Positions 8,169 to 16,667 of a DNA stretch of 64,000 bases are shown here, piece after piece; within the stretch, counting starts at the first letter, position 1; the number at the start of each line of letters is the position of its first letter. Both the position numbers and the translations under genes were made by a program. The notes under the pieces were generated by a model. The model was not told the DNA's origin. It did no database searches and saw only the letters and a program-made list of their open reading frames with translations. The stretch covers positions 22,897 through 86,896 of the forward strand of contig DASQZT010000297.1 in the NCBI GenBank assembly GCA_035638575.1, written 5' to 3'. This stretch comes from DASQZT01 sp035638575. GTDB lineage: Bacteria; Acidobacteriota; Terriglobia; Bryobacterales; Bryobacteraceae.

Positions 8169-10664
8169 ATGAAACCGACCAGACGCACCTTCTTGGGAGC
8201 CGCCGGCTTGGCCGCCGTGGCGCCCGAAGGGCGAGGCGGCGTCATTCCGCTGGACGCTGTCGCTATCGCCCGCCGGCATCCTTTGATTCGCACCCAGCCA
8301 ACCTCGGATTTCTTCGAGGGGCTTTTGCTGGGCAACGGTGACATCGGGGTCTGCGTCACCGTGCGGCCCGATGCGATGGGCATCCACATCGGCAAAAGCG
8401 ACGCTTGGGATATCCGCGTCAGCGAAGAGCACGTCGCCCACATCAAGCCTTTCCGGGAGGTCCTCGAACTCTGGAAAAGAGCGGGCGAGGAGGCTAAGCG
8501 TCAAGGCAAACCGGAGATGACCTTCCTGGAATCCAATATCGACTTCTTCCGGGAATATGGCCAACTGATGCAGTCCTCCTACCGCAAGCCTTGGCCGCGC
8601 CCCTGGCCTTGCGGGACGGTGTGGCTGCACTGGGATTCGCGCATGGTTCAAGCCGTGCGCCAGGAGCTCGATATCGCCTCCGGCGTGCTTACCCTGAAGC
8701 TCGAACTGAGCGATCTTCGCGGAGCAGTGCGCCCTGTCGCGCTGACGTGTTTTGTCAGCCGCGAGAACGGGCACATCTCGGTCAGCAGCGATTCCATCGC
8801 ACCCGTCATCTCCGTCGCCTATCAGCCCAATTGGGACGATCAGGCGCGGTTGCCCGAGCCGGAACTTTGGGCCGGAAACGGCCGTTTCTCCGGCTATCAG
8901 CATTTCCCCGCCACGGCGCCGACCGAGGCGCAGCCGAATCCGCCAACAACCAAAGACGACCGCAACTTCGCCCTTCACGGCGTCCTTGCCGGACAGTGGA
9001 TCGCGGAGCCGGTCGATTCCCTGCGCCGCCGCGTCTTCCTGCGCAGCGCCACAGCTCAACCTTTGCGGCTCGATATCACCCTCTTCACGCCTCGCGATGC
9101 CGCCGACACGGTCGCCTACACCCGCGACGAAGCCACGCGCCTTAGCTCCATCTCCGTCGCGGAGCTCCGCCGCAAGTCCGCCTCGGAGTGGGCCGCGTTC
9201 TGGTCCGCATCGGCTGTCGAGCTGGCCGACAAGGAACTCGAGGAGATCTGGTATCGCAATCAGTACTTCCTGGCCTGCTGCCTGAAACCCGGCAAGGTCG
9301 CCCCCGGTCTGTTCGGCAACTGGAGCAGCGGCAAGATCGGCACTGCCTGGCACGGCGACTACCACATGAACTACAACACCCAGCAGGTGTGGTGGGGCGT
9401 GTTTTCCAGCAATCACGTCGAGCAACATGAGCCCTACACCCGCCTGGTCGAGAACCTGATGCCCATGGCCGAGTGGAACGCGCGCGTGCAGTTCGGCCTG
9501 CCCGGCGCCTACTTCCCGCATTCGGCGTACCCGGTGCCGGGCAACGTGAATCCGTATCCCGCACCGCCGTGGGGCTACGAAATTTGTGAAACGCCTTGGA
9601 CTGTCCAGAGCCTCTGGTGGCAGTACAAGTACACGCTCGATGAGACGTATCTCCGTCGGGTCTATCCCATGCTGCGTGCCGCGGCCGCCTTCCTCATCGC
9701 CTATCTCCAGAAGGGTGACGAAGGAAAGTATCACATCATCCCCACTGTCTCGCCGGAAAACTGGGGTGCTACGGTCGACTTTCGCCTGAACAAAGACTGT
9801 ATCATCGACCTCGCCCTAACGGAATTTCTGCTCGACGCGATGATCGAAGGCTCGAAAGTCTTGGGACTCGATTCCAGCCGCCGCGGCGAGTGGGAACAGG
9901 TGCGGCGGAACCTTGCGCCGTACCCCGGCGGCGACGGGCCATTCGGCCGCGTGTGGCTCGATGTGCGCGACGCGCCGCACGAGTATGTCTATAACGTGCC
10001 TGTCACCTTGGCGCCCGTTTTCCCTGGCGAACAGGTCGGTCTCGGCTTGCGTCCCGAATTGCTCGAGCTGGCTCGGCGTACCGCCCGCACCGTGCGGCTG
10101 GAAGGCGGCAACGACCTGGTATGGCAACCCCTCGTCCGGGCGCGGCTCGGCATGTTGGACCTTGACTGGTTCAAGCGCGAGGTGCGGTACTGCCTGGCAC
10201 CGCTCGGAACGGCCAACGACCGGCTCCGGCAGACCGGCGGCCGCTATCGCGACGAGACCGACTATGACTACATGATGCGGATGGGCGTCTGGACGGAGAA
10301 CCTCTCTCTCCCCGCGGTCATCAATGAGTGCCTGATGCAAAGCTATGATGGCGTAATCCGGCTGTTTCCGAATACGATAAAGCTCGGAAGAGCCGGCTTC
10401 CGGGACCTGCGTGCGGCGGGAGCATTCCTCGTTTCCGCCGCGTGGAACGGGAAGGCGGTCTCCGAAGTCACGCTGAAGAGTGAGAAAGGTTCGCTTGCGC
10501 GCATCGCTAACCCTTGGGGCCCGGCCGGAGCGGAAGTTCGTGCGCTGTTATCGGGGATCGCGGTCAGCCACAGACAGCGGGATGGCCTGCTGGAGTTCTC
10601 CACGAAAGCTGGCGAGTCTTACATTCTCCGAGCCGCCCGGGCGGGGAGATCCGCCAGGCCGTGA
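8169..10664 (+). CDS. Tat-exported six-hairpin glycoside hydrolase, GH95-like
   Basis: This 831-residue protein begins with a twin-arginine signal (TRRTFLGAAGLAAV). It continues with an N-terminal beta-sandwich region (about 30-330) and an (alpha/alpha)6 barrel (about 340-750). The motifs WHGDYHMNYNTQQVWW and PTVSPENWG resemble those of GH95 alpha-L-fucosidase/galactosidase-type enzymes. L-rhamnosidase-type activity is also possible, because the next gene is an L-rhamnose mutarotase. The start is supported by GAGGAG 7 bases upstream. Its stop overlaps an ATG at 10664 (TGATG), indicating co-transcription with the mutarotase. It probably acts in the periplasm on plant or microbial oligosaccharides. 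Confidence 0.75.
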   Translation: MKPTRRTFLGAAGLAAVAPEGRGGVIPLDAVAIARRHPLIRTQPTSDFFEGLLLGNGDIGVCVTVRPDAMGIHIGKSDAWDIRVSEEHVAHIKPFREVLELWKRAGEEAKRQGKPEMTFLESNIDFFREYGQLMQSSYRKPWPRPWPCGTVWLHWDSRMVQAVRQELDIASGVLTLKLELSDLRGAVRPVALTCFVSRENGHISVSSDSIAPVISVAYQPNWDDQARLPEPELWAGNGRFSGYQHFPATAPTEAQPNPPTTKDDRNFALHGVLAGQWIAEPVDSLRRRVFLRSATAQPLRLDITLFTPRDAADTVAYTRDEATRLSSISVAELRRKSASEWAAFWSASAVELADKELEEIWYRNQYFLACCLKPGKVAPGLFGNWSSGKIGTAWHGDYHMNYNTQQVWWGVFSSNHVEQHEPYTRLVENLMPMAEWNARVQFGLPGAYFPHSAYPVPGNVNPYPAPPWGYEICETPWTVQSLWWQYKYTLDETYLRRVYPMLRAAAAFLIAYLQKGDEGKYHIIPTVSPENWGATVDFRLNKDCIIDLALTEFLLDAMIEGSKVLGLDSSRRGEWEQVRRNLAPYPGGDGPFGRVWLDVRDAPHEYVYNVPVTLAPVFPGEQVGLGLRPELLELARRTARTVRLEGGNDLVWQPLVRARLGMLDLDWFKREVRYCLAPLGTANDRLRQTGGRYRDETDYDYMMRMGVWTENLSLPAVINECLMQSYDGVIRLFPNTIKLGRAGFRDLRAAGAFLVSAAWNGKAVSEVTLKSEKGSLARIANPWGPAGAEVRALLSGIAVSHRQRDGLLEFSTKAGESYILRAARAGRSARP

Positions 10665-10717
10665 TGAAGGTTTATTCTGGAGAGTTCGATCAGCCGGCAG
10701 GCAGTTATGGAGCGGTC

Positions 10718-11041
10718 ATGAAGCGATTCGGAATGGTGATTGGCGTGAAGCCCCAAGCGGAGAAGGATTATTGCGGATACCATGCGGCCGTCTGGCCGGA
10801 GGTGCTTGAAATGATCCGGCAATGCAATATCCGGAACTACTCGATCTATCTGAAGGACGGCATGCTGTACAGCTACTTCGAGTATCACGGCACGGACTTT
10901 GCCGCCGACATGGCGAAGATGGCGGCCGATCCGGCGACCCGGCGATGGTGGGCCATCGTCGGGCCCATGCAGGAGCCCGTCGCGACACGCAAGGAAGGCG
11001 AGTGGTGGGCCTCCATGGAAGAGGTCTTCCACATGGATTAG
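10718..11041 (+). CDS. rhaM: L-rhamnose mutarotase
   Basis: This 107-residue ferredoxin-like-fold enzyme interconverts the alpha and beta anomers of L-rhamnose before isomerisation. It is close in length to E. coli RhaM (104). The catalytic His lies in YHAAVWPEV, followed by the family signature NIRNYSIYL with its Tyr, the RRWWAIVGPMQEP tryptophan pair and a C-terminal MEEVFHMD. I chose the ATG at 10718 because GGAG stands 5 bases before it and MKRFGMVIG is the normal family N-terminus. The in-frame ATG at 10664 would add 18 unrelated residues but overlaps the upstream stop. It sits between a glycosidase and a methyltransferase-family gene. Confidence 0.92.
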   Translation: MKRFGMVIGVKPQAEKDYCGYHAAVWPEVLEMIRQCNIRNYSIYLKDGMLYSYFEYHGTDFAADMAKMAADPATRRWWAIVGPMQEPVATRKEGEWWASMEEVFHMD

Positions 11042-11051
11042 GAATCCTCGG

Positions 11052-12113
11052 ATGCTGGAAAATCTATACCTCGAGATGGCCCGGCGGGGCCTGCGGATGC
11101 CGATTGGCGCTGATCTCGTGCTCCACGAGTCGTCCGATCCGGAGGCGTGCAAGTACGATGCGAAGTTGCTGGGCGGCGTTGTAGAGGCGGCTGCTCGTCG
11201 TTACCGTACGCCTTTCGCGTTCCCCTTGATGGACCTCACGTTGGAGAAACTGGATCTGCTGCACTTCCTGGGCGTTCCCGACGCGCAGGTGGGCCTGTTC
11301 CATTTTTCGGAGGCGCCGTCGTTGAAGGTTGTTTCGGAAGTGGTTGCGGCTTCGAGGCGGCCGTTTCCGCTTCGGATTGAGGCAAATCAGAACGCCGTCC
11401 GATACATCGCGGAGGGGACCGATCTGTTGCCGGTCGGAATGCTGATCGGCCCGTTCTCCCTGATGACGAAACTGGTGGCTGATCCGATTGCGCCGGTGGC
11501 CATGGCCGGCCGCGGCGTGACCGCGGAGGAAGAGCCTTCGGTGGGCGTGGTGGAGCGCTGCCTCGCGCTCGCCGAGGCAACCGTGCAGCGGTCCGCCGAA
11601 GCGCAGATCGCGGCTGGCGCGCGCGCGATGATCGTCTGCGAGCCGGCCGCCAACATCGTATATCTTTCGCCGCGGCAGTTGCGGGCGGGCTCGGATATTC
11701 TGGAGCGCTTCGTGCTGGGGCCGAACCGCCGATTGCGCAGCCTCTTGGCGCGGCATGCCGTGGACCTGATTTTCCATGACTGCGGCGAGTTGACCACGGA
11801 CATGGTGCGGCAGTTTGCGCTTCAGTTGCGGCCGGCGGTCTTGAGCCTCGGCAGCAGCCGGAAGTTGTGGGAAGACGCGGACGTGGTGCCCGAAGAAGTG
11901 GTGCTGTTCGGCAACCTGCCGACGAAAGCCTTCTACTCCGATGCGACGATGCCGATCGAGGAGGTCAGGAGGCTGACAATCGAAACCGTCCAGCGCATGG
12001 CCGCTTATGGCCACGCGCACATCCTGGGCTCGGAGTGTGACGTGTTGCATGTGCCGGACGCCGCGGAAACCATCCGCCGCAAAGTGGACGCGATGCTGAC
12101 GTGCGAGTGTTGA
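11052..12113 (+). CDS. uroporphyrinogen decarboxylase/MtaA-superfamily zinc methyltransferase
   Basis: This 353-residue TIM-barrel protein is of the UroD-like superfamily. It carries the HxC...C zinc motif of MtaA/MtbA-type methylcobamide methyltransferases: HDC at residues 242-244 and Cys329 in SECDV. True haem-pathway HemE lacks this motif, so a role in methyl transfer from or to a corrinoid or thiol is more likely than porphyrin decarboxylation. The start ATG is 11 bases after the mutarotase stop, so the genes are probably co-transcribed. No corrinoid protein is encoded nearby, and the substrate is unknown. Confidence 0.75.
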   Translation: MLENLYLEMARRGLRMPIGADLVLHESSDPEACKYDAKLLGGVVEAAARRYRTPFAFPLMDLTLEKLDLLHFLGVPDAQVGLFHFSEAPSLKVVSEVVAASRRPFPLRIEANQNAVRYIAEGTDLLPVGMLIGPFSLMTKLVADPIAPVAMAGRGVTAEEEPSVGVVERCLALAEATVQRSAEAQIAAGARAMIVCEPAANIVYLSPRQLRAGSDILERFVLGPNRRLRSLLARHAVDLIFHDCGELTTDMVRQFALQLRPAVLSLGSSRKLWEDADVVPEEVVLFGNLPTKAFYSDATMPIEEVRRLTIETVQRMAAYGHAHILGSECDVLHVPDAAETIRRKVDAMLTCEC

Positions 12114-12129
12114 ACCCGATCGCCCGGCG

Positions 12130-13374
12130 TCAAGCGACCTTGACTTCTCTCTCGACCGCGTCGGCGAACACGTCGATCTCTTTCAGAGTCGTGTAGATGT
12201 TGGGAGTAATGCGCAGGCCGGTGTATTCTTCGTGCGGTATGGTGGAGGTGTAGATGCCGTACTTATTGACCAGCGCGGAGCCGATCTTGCCGGGATCGAT
12301 GCCGTTGAAGGCCAGGAAACCGATGCCGCAGGATTGCGACGGGTCCGGACTGTGCAGGATCTTGCACCTGGGATTCTGCGCGAGGCGCAAGGCCCAACGG
12401 TCGCGGATGTAGCGGAGACGCGCCGCTTTGCGATCGATGCCGATGTTGTCGTTGAAGACCAGGGCTTCGGCAATGGCGTTGTAGTTGGCGGCGGGATGCG
12501 TGCCGATCTCCTCGAACTTTCGGATGTCGTCTTTCTGCGTCGCGCCGGAAGCCATCAGCGACCAGGTCGAGCCGATGCGCGACTTCTTCACATAGAGGAA
12601 ACCCGTGCCGACCGGTGCATAAGTCCACTTATGGAGACTTACTCCGTAGTAATCGCAATCCAGGTCGGAGATCTTGTAAGGAAAGTGGCTGAAGGCGTGG
12701 GCGCCATCGACGATCACGGGAATGCTGCGCGCGTGGGCCATATCGCAGATGCGGCGGACGGGAAAGATCTGGCCGGTGCGGTTGGTGATGTGGCAGAAGA
12801 GGATCAGCTTGGTCTTGGGCGTGATGGCCTGCTCGAAGAGTCGAACCAGAAGGTCCATGCCGGGGCTGGGGACGGGGAAGGAAATCATCTTGAGGACGAT
12901 GCCTTCGCGGCGCTCGCGCTGCTTGAAGGTCTCGATCATGCGGGGGTAATCCTGGTTGGTGGTGAGGACTTCGTCGCCGGGCTTGAGGTCGATTCCATAC
13001 TGGACGTTTTCGAGCGATTCGGAGGCGTTCCGGGTGATGGCGATTTCCTCTGGGTCGCAGCCGGCGTATTGGGCGAGGCGCCGGCGGACCGGTTCGGCCT
13101 GCCGGTACAGCACATTGACCATGGTGGGATAGGGGCCCATGTCGCTGTAGTCGAGGTAGCGGCGCATGGCGTCCTGGACGGTGCGCGGTGAAGGGCTCAC
13201 GTAGCCGTTATTGAGATTGATGAAATTGCGGTCGATGGAGAAGGCGCCGCGGATTTCAGACCAGTAGTCCTCGTCGGTGGCGACGTCCTCGGGGGTGCGG
13301 CCACTGACCGCGGCGGAAGCGCTGGCGACAGCGGTTGCGCCCAACGCGAGTTGGAAAAAGTTGCGGCGGTGCAT
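12130..13374 (-). CDS. Tat-exported class V aminotransferase-fold protein (isopenicillin N epimerase-like)
   Basis: This 414-residue PLP enzyme starts with a twin-arginine-type signal (HRRNFFQLALGATAVASA). The fold-type I landmarks are NNGYVSPSP near the N-terminus, ITRNASESLENVQYG, VIVDGAHAFSH (Asp and His at the cofactor) and SLHKWTYAPVGTG, where Lys forms the internal aldimine. The start at 13374 is preferred over a longer frame because AGGAGG lies 9 bases upstream and the Tat signal begins there. It may be a cysteine desulfurase-like or epimerase-like enzyme outside the cytoplasm. Substrate is unknown. It is convergent with the methyltransferase gene, with a gap of 16 bases. Confidence 0.82.
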   Translation of the reverse strand: MHRRNFFQLALGATAVASASAAVSGRTPEDVATDEDYWSEIRGAFSIDRNFINLNNGYVSPSPRTVQDAMRRYLDYSDMGPYPTMVNVLYRQAEPVRRRLAQYAGCDPEEIAITRNASESLENVQYGIDLKPGDEVLTTNQDYPRMIETFKQRERREGIVLKMISFPVPSPGMDLLVRLFEQAITPKTKLILFCHITNRTGQIFPVRRICDMAHARSIPVIVDGAHAFSHFPYKISDLDCDYYGVSLHKWTYAPVGTGFLYVKKSRIGSTWSLMASGATQKDDIRKFEEIGTHPAANYNAIAEALVFNDNIGIDRKAARLRYIRDRWALRLAQNPRCKILHSPDPSQSCGIGFLAFNGIDPGKIGSALVNKYGIYTSTIPHEEYTGLRITPNIYTTLKEIDVFADAVEREVKVA

Positions 13375-13468
13375 GCGAAGCGGCCTCCTGACTACCGGCT
13401 TTCCGATGCTATAGCAGCGGATGGGAGTAACGCAAGCAGCGTCCAAGGAGCATGGGGCGTTCAACAGA

Positions 13469-13681
13469 TCAATGTCGTAGAATGGCAATCAACCCGATGA
13501 TCGCGGCCCAAAGGCCGGCGCTAAGGGCAATGCCCACAAGAGCGCCTTTGGCAGCATACAGCCGGTCCGCGGGAGCTACGGCCGCCAAATGGGATGTGGC
13601 GCTCCCGTTAACGAGAACGAGGCCGTGGCACTCGTAGGTGCGGGCGGTTCGAATCAGTGTCGGCAAAGGCGCACTTTGCAT
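13469..13681 (-). CDS. possible small membrane protein, unknown
   Basis: This short frame (70 residues) ends in one convincing membrane segment (GALVGIALSAGLWAAIIGLIAIL, about 46-68). An AGGA sits 8 bases upstream of the ATG. I recognise no family. It is divergent from the sigma-54-controlled gene at 13947. It may be real, but its length and lack of homology signature leave doubt. Confidence 0.3.
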   Translation of the reverse strand: MQSAPLPTLIRTARTYECHGLVLVNGSATSHLAAVAPADRLYAAKGALVGIALSAGLWAAIIGLIAILRH

Positions 13682-13946
13682 ATTAGTATCCTAGGAGCGC
13701 TTGTCGCCGAGCTTCCATACCCCCTTTCGTTAGCATTGTTTTGGCAACCACGGGCGTTCTCCTCCTGCCCTTCTGACCGCCCGCGCATTAGCCCGCCAGG
13801 CGCGGGCGGCCTGGCTGAGGTGCACCGCAACTGGTGGTTTTTGGCCAGGGCCTTCCACCTCCGCCTCGATATAAACCCCTTATCTTCATATACTTGGGAT
13901 TGGCACTTGATTTGCACTTTGCAGATCCGGAAGTGTTGGAGGTCTT
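13682..13946. promoter_or_regulatory. intergenic control region with inverted repeat and sigma-54 promoter
   Basis: This stretch, with the doubtful small frame at 13469-13681, makes up a region of about 460 bases between recognisable genes. It holds a 10-bp perfect inverted repeat, CCGCCCGCGC (13777-13786) and GCGCGGGCGG (13800-13809), about 110 bases upstream of a sigma-54 promoter. This is a typical distance for an enhancer-binding-protein site. It could alternatively be an RNA hairpin, but no T-run follows. Confidence 0.5.
13900..13916 (+). promoter_or_regulatory. sigma-54 (-24/-12) promoter
   Basis: TTGGCAC, five bases, then TTGCA matches the sigma-54 consensus, with the GG of the -24 element and the GC of the -12 element exactly 10 bases apart. 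It lies 30 bases upstream of the ATG at 13947, which leaves room for a GGAGG ribosome site (13938-13942). Such promoters need an AAA+ enhancer-binding activator; none is encoded in the window. Confidence 0.8.
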
Positions 13947-14486
13947 ATGAATCCGACAGTGCAGACAGTATCGATCAAATCCCTGATGCCGGCGCTTGCT
14001 CTTGGCGCGGCCCTGATGTTGCTTGGCCCTACCGCCGCTTTGGCCCAGCGCGGCAACGGGGGACACGGTGGGCACTCTGGTGGCAGTTTTTCCGGCCGTT
14101 CGTTCTCGGGCGGCGGTGGACCCCGCTACTCTGCCCCGTCCTACTCGGGCCGTAGCTATTCCGGCGGTGTGCGCGGCTACTCTGCCCCGGCCTATGCGGG
14201 CCGCAGCTATTCCGGTGGTGTGCGCGGCTATGCCGCACCTTACGCGGGCCGTAGCTACTACGGCGGCGGATACTACCGCGGGGCAGGCGGTTACTACCCT
14301 GGCCGGTTCTACGCCGGCCAAGGCTATTACTACGGTGGACGCTTCTGGGCTCGTCCCTACTTTGGCGTCGGGATCGGCATCCCGTTCGGCTGGGGCTACT
14401 ATTCGGGTTCCGGTTGCGGCTACTATGACGGATACGGTTACTGGCAGCCGGCTCCCTGCTATCCGAACGTCTACTCCGGTTACTGA
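13947..14486 (+). CDS. secreted Gly/Tyr/Ser-rich repeat protein
   Basis: This 179-residue protein has a long signal peptide (cleavage near AALAQ, residue 34). The mature chain is almost entirely Gly, Tyr, Ser and Arg. It contains two consecutive copies of a 16-17-residue unit beginning YSGRSYSGGVRGY, plus a partial third, encoded by an imperfect 51-bp DNA repeat. The C-terminal third has GYYxG motifs and two cysteines (SGCGYYD, APCYPN). It is probably a surface or extracellular structural protein; no enzymatic motif is present. A textbook sigma-54 promoter precedes it, so expression is likely conditional. Confidence 0.75.
   Translation: MNPTVQTVSIKSLMPALALGAALMLLGPTAALAQRGNGGHGGHSGGSFSGRSFSGGGGPRYSAPSYSGRSYSGGVRGYSAPAYAGRSYSGGVRGYAAPYAGRSYYGGGYYRGAGGYYPGRFYAGQGYYYGGRFWARPYFGVGIGIPFGWGYYSGSGCGYYDGYGYWQPAPCYPNVYSGY
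14142..14258 (+). repeat. imperfect 51-bp coding tandem repeat
   Basis: Unit 1 occupies 14142-14192 (51 bp), unit 2 occupies 14193-14240 (48 bp, one codon lost), and a partial third starts at 14241. Each unit encodes a Y[S/A]GRSYSGGVRGY[S/A]AP-type peptide. Differences are mostly synonymous or S/A swaps, so the array is probably expanding or contracting by codon-sized slippage. Confidence 0.75.
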
Positions 14487-14520
14487 TCGAATCGCTGTCT
14501 GACCAATCGACGAGTCCGTG

Positions 14521-14552
14521 AGCGCGCGAGCGGCGAAAGCTGCCCGCGCGCT
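14521..14552. terminator. hairpin with GAAA tetraloop between convergent genes
   Basis: The arms AGCGCGCG and CGCGCGCT pair around an inner helix closed by a GAAA tetraloop (14535-14538). It lies between the 3' ends of the Gly/Tyr-rich gene and the convergent glucuronidase gene. It is a plausible bidirectional terminator. Confidence 0.6.
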
Positions 14553-14559
14553 TCCCATT

Positions 14560-16644
14560 TCAGCCGCCGAACGCCAGCCTCACGGTGTTAGACGTTTTTC
14601 CGCCGCTGGTCACCACCACGTCGACCGCACCGCGGCCGCGCAGGGCCGGTGGGATCGAGATGTTCACCTGGTCGAGCCCCGGATACGTGCTTTGCGAGCC
14701 GGCGAAAATCACCGGGACCGTCACGCCGCCCACCGTGCACGTGGTGGATGACGCAGCGCCGCGAATGCCGGTCCCGTACAGGCTGACGTAAACCGTCGAT
14801 TGATCGTCGATGGCGATGGGGACAGTGGTGCACGTTCCGCTGCTGCAATCGAAAGTGGGAACCGCGGTTTGCGTGGTCTGGCCGTTTTGCACGCGGACCG
14901 CCAGCGCCGCCGCGGTGTTGGCCGCGCCCAGTGTGAATAGTCCGGGCGCCGCGGCACTCACCGTCACGGCGCCGCTCACCGCGCCGATATTCACCGTCGC
15001 CGTGCCGGCTGCCACCCCACCGGGGACCAAGAAGTTCACCTGTGACGGGCCGGCGTAGCTGAGCGCCAACGGCTGCTTAGCCCCGTTGGCGTCCGTGAGG
15101 GTCGCGGTGACGCCGGCGAGCCCCTGCACCGGAACCTGTGCCAAACCGCTCTCTGCCATACCGAGCGCCTGTCCGTACACCGAGGCCAGGCTGTTCGGCG
15201 CGATTTCCGTCTGGCCGCCGGCCGAATTCTCGACCATCAGGTTGCCGTTGCCAAAGCTGACCAGCAGCGCACTCGCCGAGCGTACCGTGGTGCTGTATGT
15301 GCCGTGGGTCAAAGCGGTGGCTTCAAGCTGTGCCGGCAGCCAGCTGCCGTCGGTCCCGACCGATGCCCCGCCCAGCGTAATGCCGGTGGTCGAATCGGCC
15401 GCCGGCGCGGCCAGGCGCATGCCCAACGCCGCACTGTAAGCGCCGCCGGGCGCAATGGTGACTGCGGCGTCCTGCGCCGTGTCCTTGTTGATCACCATCA
15501 GCCGCAAAGTGCCGTCGGTATCGAGCGCGCCGTACGCGGTCAGATTCACCCCGTTCGCCGACACGTTGAGCGGCGCCGTGCGGCCGCGCGCAGCGGCGCG
15601 AAACATCAGCAGCGCGTAGTACAGCGGCCGCGCGGTCACCTGCGCGCCGGACACGGCGATGGGCGTGTAGTTGCCCGTTCCGCCTCCGTGGAAGTTCACG
15701 CCCGTCGAGGCGCGGCCGGCCAGCGTAAACATGTAATCACCGCCCCACAGCGCCGAGGCGAAGACATCGCTCACCCCCTTCTCGCCCCCGTTGTAGCAGG
15801 AGTTGGTTTCGGACATGCGCCAGGGGATCTTCCGGCTTTGCGCAATCTGCTCCAGCTCCGAGCCATCGGTGTCTTCGGTGTTGTGGGCCGCGCTGCCGAG
15901 GATATTCGGAATCGACGCCACGTTGGAGGCGTTCGGATTCACCGAAGAGGGAGCCAGCGGGTAGAGATGCTGCGTGAGCATCGCGATCCGCGACCCGAGC
16001 TGTTGCGCGTAGGTGCTGGTCCAGGTCGTGATCGAGCCTGCCGCTGCCGGCCCGGTCAGCACCGCGCCGGGAGTCGTGGCCTGGATTGCATTGCCGTACG
16101 TCGTCCACTCCGCAATGTAATCGCTGACCGTATACGTGGACGGCCGCAGGCCGTTGCTGTGGTAGAGGTCCGGTTCGTTCCCGATTTCCAGGCCGGAGAG
16201 GACATCGCTGGCGGTCTGGTATACATAGGCGGCCTCGTCGGCGTCGGTGGCGGGATCTCCGCCGCCGAGGTTCAACGAGAACAGCACTCGCCATCCTACA
16301 GCGCGTGCAAAGGCGAACGCGCGGTCGGCATCGCTCGAGGTGATGATGCTCGCCGAAGTGGAAGCCGTGCGCTGTCCCCGCGTCCAGCCCGTGAGTTTGT
16401 CCACCGAATTCCCGCCAAAACGGACCAGCCCGGGTCCGATCTGCGCCACCATGCGTTGGAACACGGCATTCTCCGCCGGAAAGCCGGTAGCGGAAGTGAG
16501 CGAACCGGATTCGAAGCTGAGCCCGATGAAGTCGCTGGGAATGGCCAGGCCGGGCGATTCCGGATGCGCCACGATGGCGACAGTCGTCTGAGCCCGGCAG
16601 GCAGAGGCAGCGGCGAACGCACAAATCCAAGCGATGCGTCCCAT
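14560..16644 (-). CDS. secreted GH79-like beta-glucuronidase with C-terminal TIGR03437 domain
   Basis: This 694-residue exported glycosidase has a signal peptide (residues 1-19). Next comes a clan GH-A TIM barrel with DFIGLSFE at the first strand. The acid/base Glu157 is in EIGNEPDLY and the nucleophile is probably Glu279 in MSETNSCYNGG. A beta-sandwich (about 370-460) and a TIGR03437 domain (about 470-694: APNSLASVYGQALG, PSQVNFLVPGG) follow. GH79 enzymes remove glucuronate or 4-O-methylglucuronate from plant arabinogalactan and related glycans. No clear ribosome site precedes the ATG. The downstream end meets a terminator-like hairpin. Confidence 0.8.
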   Translation of the reverse strand: MGRIAWICAFAAASACRAQTTVAIVAHPESPGLAIPSDFIGLSFESGSLTSATGFPAENAVFQRMVAQIGPGLVRFGGNSVDKLTGWTRGQRTASTSASIITSSDADRAFAFARAVGWRVLFSLNLGGGDPATDADEAAYVYQTASDVLSGLEIGNEPDLYHSNGLRPSTYTVSDYIAEWTTYGNAIQATTPGAVLTGPAAAGSITTWTSTYAQQLGSRIAMLTQHLYPLAPSSVNPNASNVASIPNILGSAAHNTEDTDGSELEQIAQSRKIPWRMSETNSCYNGGEKGVSDVFASALWGGDYMFTLAGRASTGVNFHGGGTGNYTPIAVSGAQVTARPLYYALLMFRAAARGRTAPLNVSANGVNLTAYGALDTDGTLRLMVINKDTAQDAAVTIAPGGAYSAALGMRLAAPAADSTTGITLGGASVGTDGSWLPAQLEATALTHGTYSTTVRSASALLVSFGNGNLMVENSAGGQTEIAPNSLASVYGQALGMAESGLAQVPVQGLAGVTATLTDANGAKQPLALSYAGPSQVNFLVPGGVAAGTATVNIGAVSGAVTVSAAAPGLFTLGAANTAAALAVRVQNGQTTQTAVPTFDCSSGTCTTVPIAIDDQSTVYVSLYGTGIRGAASSTTCTVGGVTVPVIFAGSQSTYPGLDQVNISIPPALRGRGAVDVVVTSGGKTSNTVRLAFGG

Positions 16645-16667
16645 ATATTCAGGTTAGTCTAAGGCTT

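Noticed and set aside
10514..10717. Extended N-terminus of the rhamnose mutarotase frame
   Set aside because: It overlaps the end of the glycosidase gene and precedes the normal family start, which has its own ribosome site.
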